From the NCBI GenBank assembly GCA_008975185.1, contig BFAU01000225.1:1-6626 (forward strand): a stretch of 6,626 nt of DNA, in the 5' to 3' direction. Each line of letters starts with the position of its first letter. The stretch's first letter is position 1. Origin of the DNA: a bacterium MnTg04. GTDB taxonomy: Bacteria > Pseudomonadota > Gammaproteobacteria > Steroidobacterales > MnTg04. Of the stretch, positions 6,362 through 6,626 are shown piece by piece. Made by a program: the position numbers and the translations under genes. Below the pieces are notes generated by a model. That model ran no database searches. It was not told the DNA's origin and was given only the letters and a program-made list of their open reading frames with translations.

Positions 6362-6622
6362 TCAGATATCTACCGGATAGGAAACGGACAGGTCGCTGGA
6401 AATCTCTACGCTGGGCACGAAACTGTCCAGATCATCGATCGTTTGCGGAGAATCCTCCGCAGCAGACGAATCCCCGGCAGGACCGGCCGGGGCCGGTTCT
6501 TCCTGCCCCTCCCGTTCAGCCGGTGGCCCGGCATTTTCATCCTGGGCGGCAAGCGGCGGCGCAAAAAGAAAATGTGCCGACGCCAGAGCACCGCAGATAA
6601 ACAGCCAGCCCTTTTTTCTCAT
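6362..6622 (-). CDS. Small exported protein with acidic Pro/Ala-rich linker and conserved-looking tail
   Basis: I do not recognise this 86-residue protein. It begins MRKKGWLFICGALASAHFLF and continues APPLAAQDEN, a clear Sec signal peptide with likely cleavage after Ala26. Cys10 is preceded by LFI, a poor lipobox, so a lipoprotein is unlikely. Residues 27-65 are acidic and rich in Pro, Ala, Glu and Ser, probably unstructured. The last 20 residues (from DSFVPSVEIS to the terminal YPVDI) are more hydrophobic and ordered-looking, like a docking peptide. The mature protein should be periplasmic, the compartment where the VWA heads are predicted. It is the first visible gene of the minus-strand run, 17 bases before the ExbB/MotA-type gene. 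Only four bases precede its ATG, so its ribosome site and promoter are not visible; the signal peptide supports this start. Confidence 0.7.
   Translation of the reverse strand: MRKKGWLFICGALASAHFLFAPPLAAQDENAGPPAEREGQEEPAPAGPAGDSSAAEDSPQTIDDLDSFVPSVEISSDLSVSYPVDI
6476..6507 (-). repeat. Two-part GC-rich inverted repeat within the small exported-protein gene
   Basis: In the transcript sense GGCAGGA pairs with TCCTGCC (outer arms, 6501-6507 and 6476-6482), enclosing CCGGCC and GGCCGG (6491-6496 and 6483-6488) with a four-base bulge (6497-6500). No T-run follows. It covers the codons of the Glu/Pro/Ala linker, whose CCG/GCC repetition explains the inner part. It lies about 130 bases before the ExbB/MotA-type start and could modulate read-through, but that is speculative. 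Confidence 0.3.
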
Positions 6623-6626
6623 TTTC

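Noticed and set aside
2076..6622. Assignment of the minus-strand run as a Zorya defence locus or a type VI secretion cluster
   Set aside because: The channel protein resembles ZorA only at family level, and no peptidoglycan-binding ZorB, helicase or nuclease is visible. An FHA domain alone is not evidence for type VI secretion, and no sheath, tube or baseplate genes are present.

Overview
The window is almost wholly coding and reads as a moderately GC-rich Gram-negative chromosome. A family 9 (heptosyltransferase-type) glycosyltransferase, an ExbB/MotA-type proton-channel protein and a Sec-exported small protein all imply a double-membrane cell. A marine-type gammaproteobacterium would fit, but that placement is only inference. 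No RNA gene, insertion sequence, CRISPR array or integration site was seen, and no gene-free stretch exceeds about 17 bases.

Layout. Plus strand, 1-2088: the 3' part of a BNR/Asp-box (sialidase-like) beta-propeller gene, followed by a complete GT9 glycosyltransferase gene. The two are joined by a TAATG stop/start overlap. Minus strand, 6622 down to 2076: a tight five-gene run. In transcription order it encodes (1) an 86-residue exported protein with an acidic Pro/Ala-rich linker and a distinctive C-terminal tail; (2) a four-helix MotA/TolQ/ExbB-type protein; (3) a cytoplasmic protein joining a degenerate Hsp70/actin-like region to a C-terminal FHA domain; (4) and (5) two different membrane-anchored, coiled-coil, von Willebrand factor A (VWA) proteins. 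Gaps are 17, 8, 1 and 9 bases, so a single transcript is likely. Its promoter lies beyond the right edge. The two strands converge and overlap by 13 bases inside a perfect palindrome that carries both stop codons.

Main hypothesis. The two VWA proteins share a nearly identical N-terminal membrane segment (AFLDVxxCGFGAVIL) with one Asp at its start. It resembles the TM helix of ExbD/TolR, the proton-carrying partner of ExbB/TolQ. The run may therefore encode a proton-driven, stator-like envelope machine. VWA heads on coiled coils would take the place of the usual periplasmic domain of ExbD/TolR/MotB, two different D-type subunits could form a heterodimer, and an FHA/pseudo-actin protein would be the cytoplasmic adaptor. 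The architecture recalls Tol/Exb/Mot motors and the ZorAB part of Zorya defence, but no peptidoglycan-binding domain, nuclease or helicase is visible here. The biological role is unknown from sequence alone.
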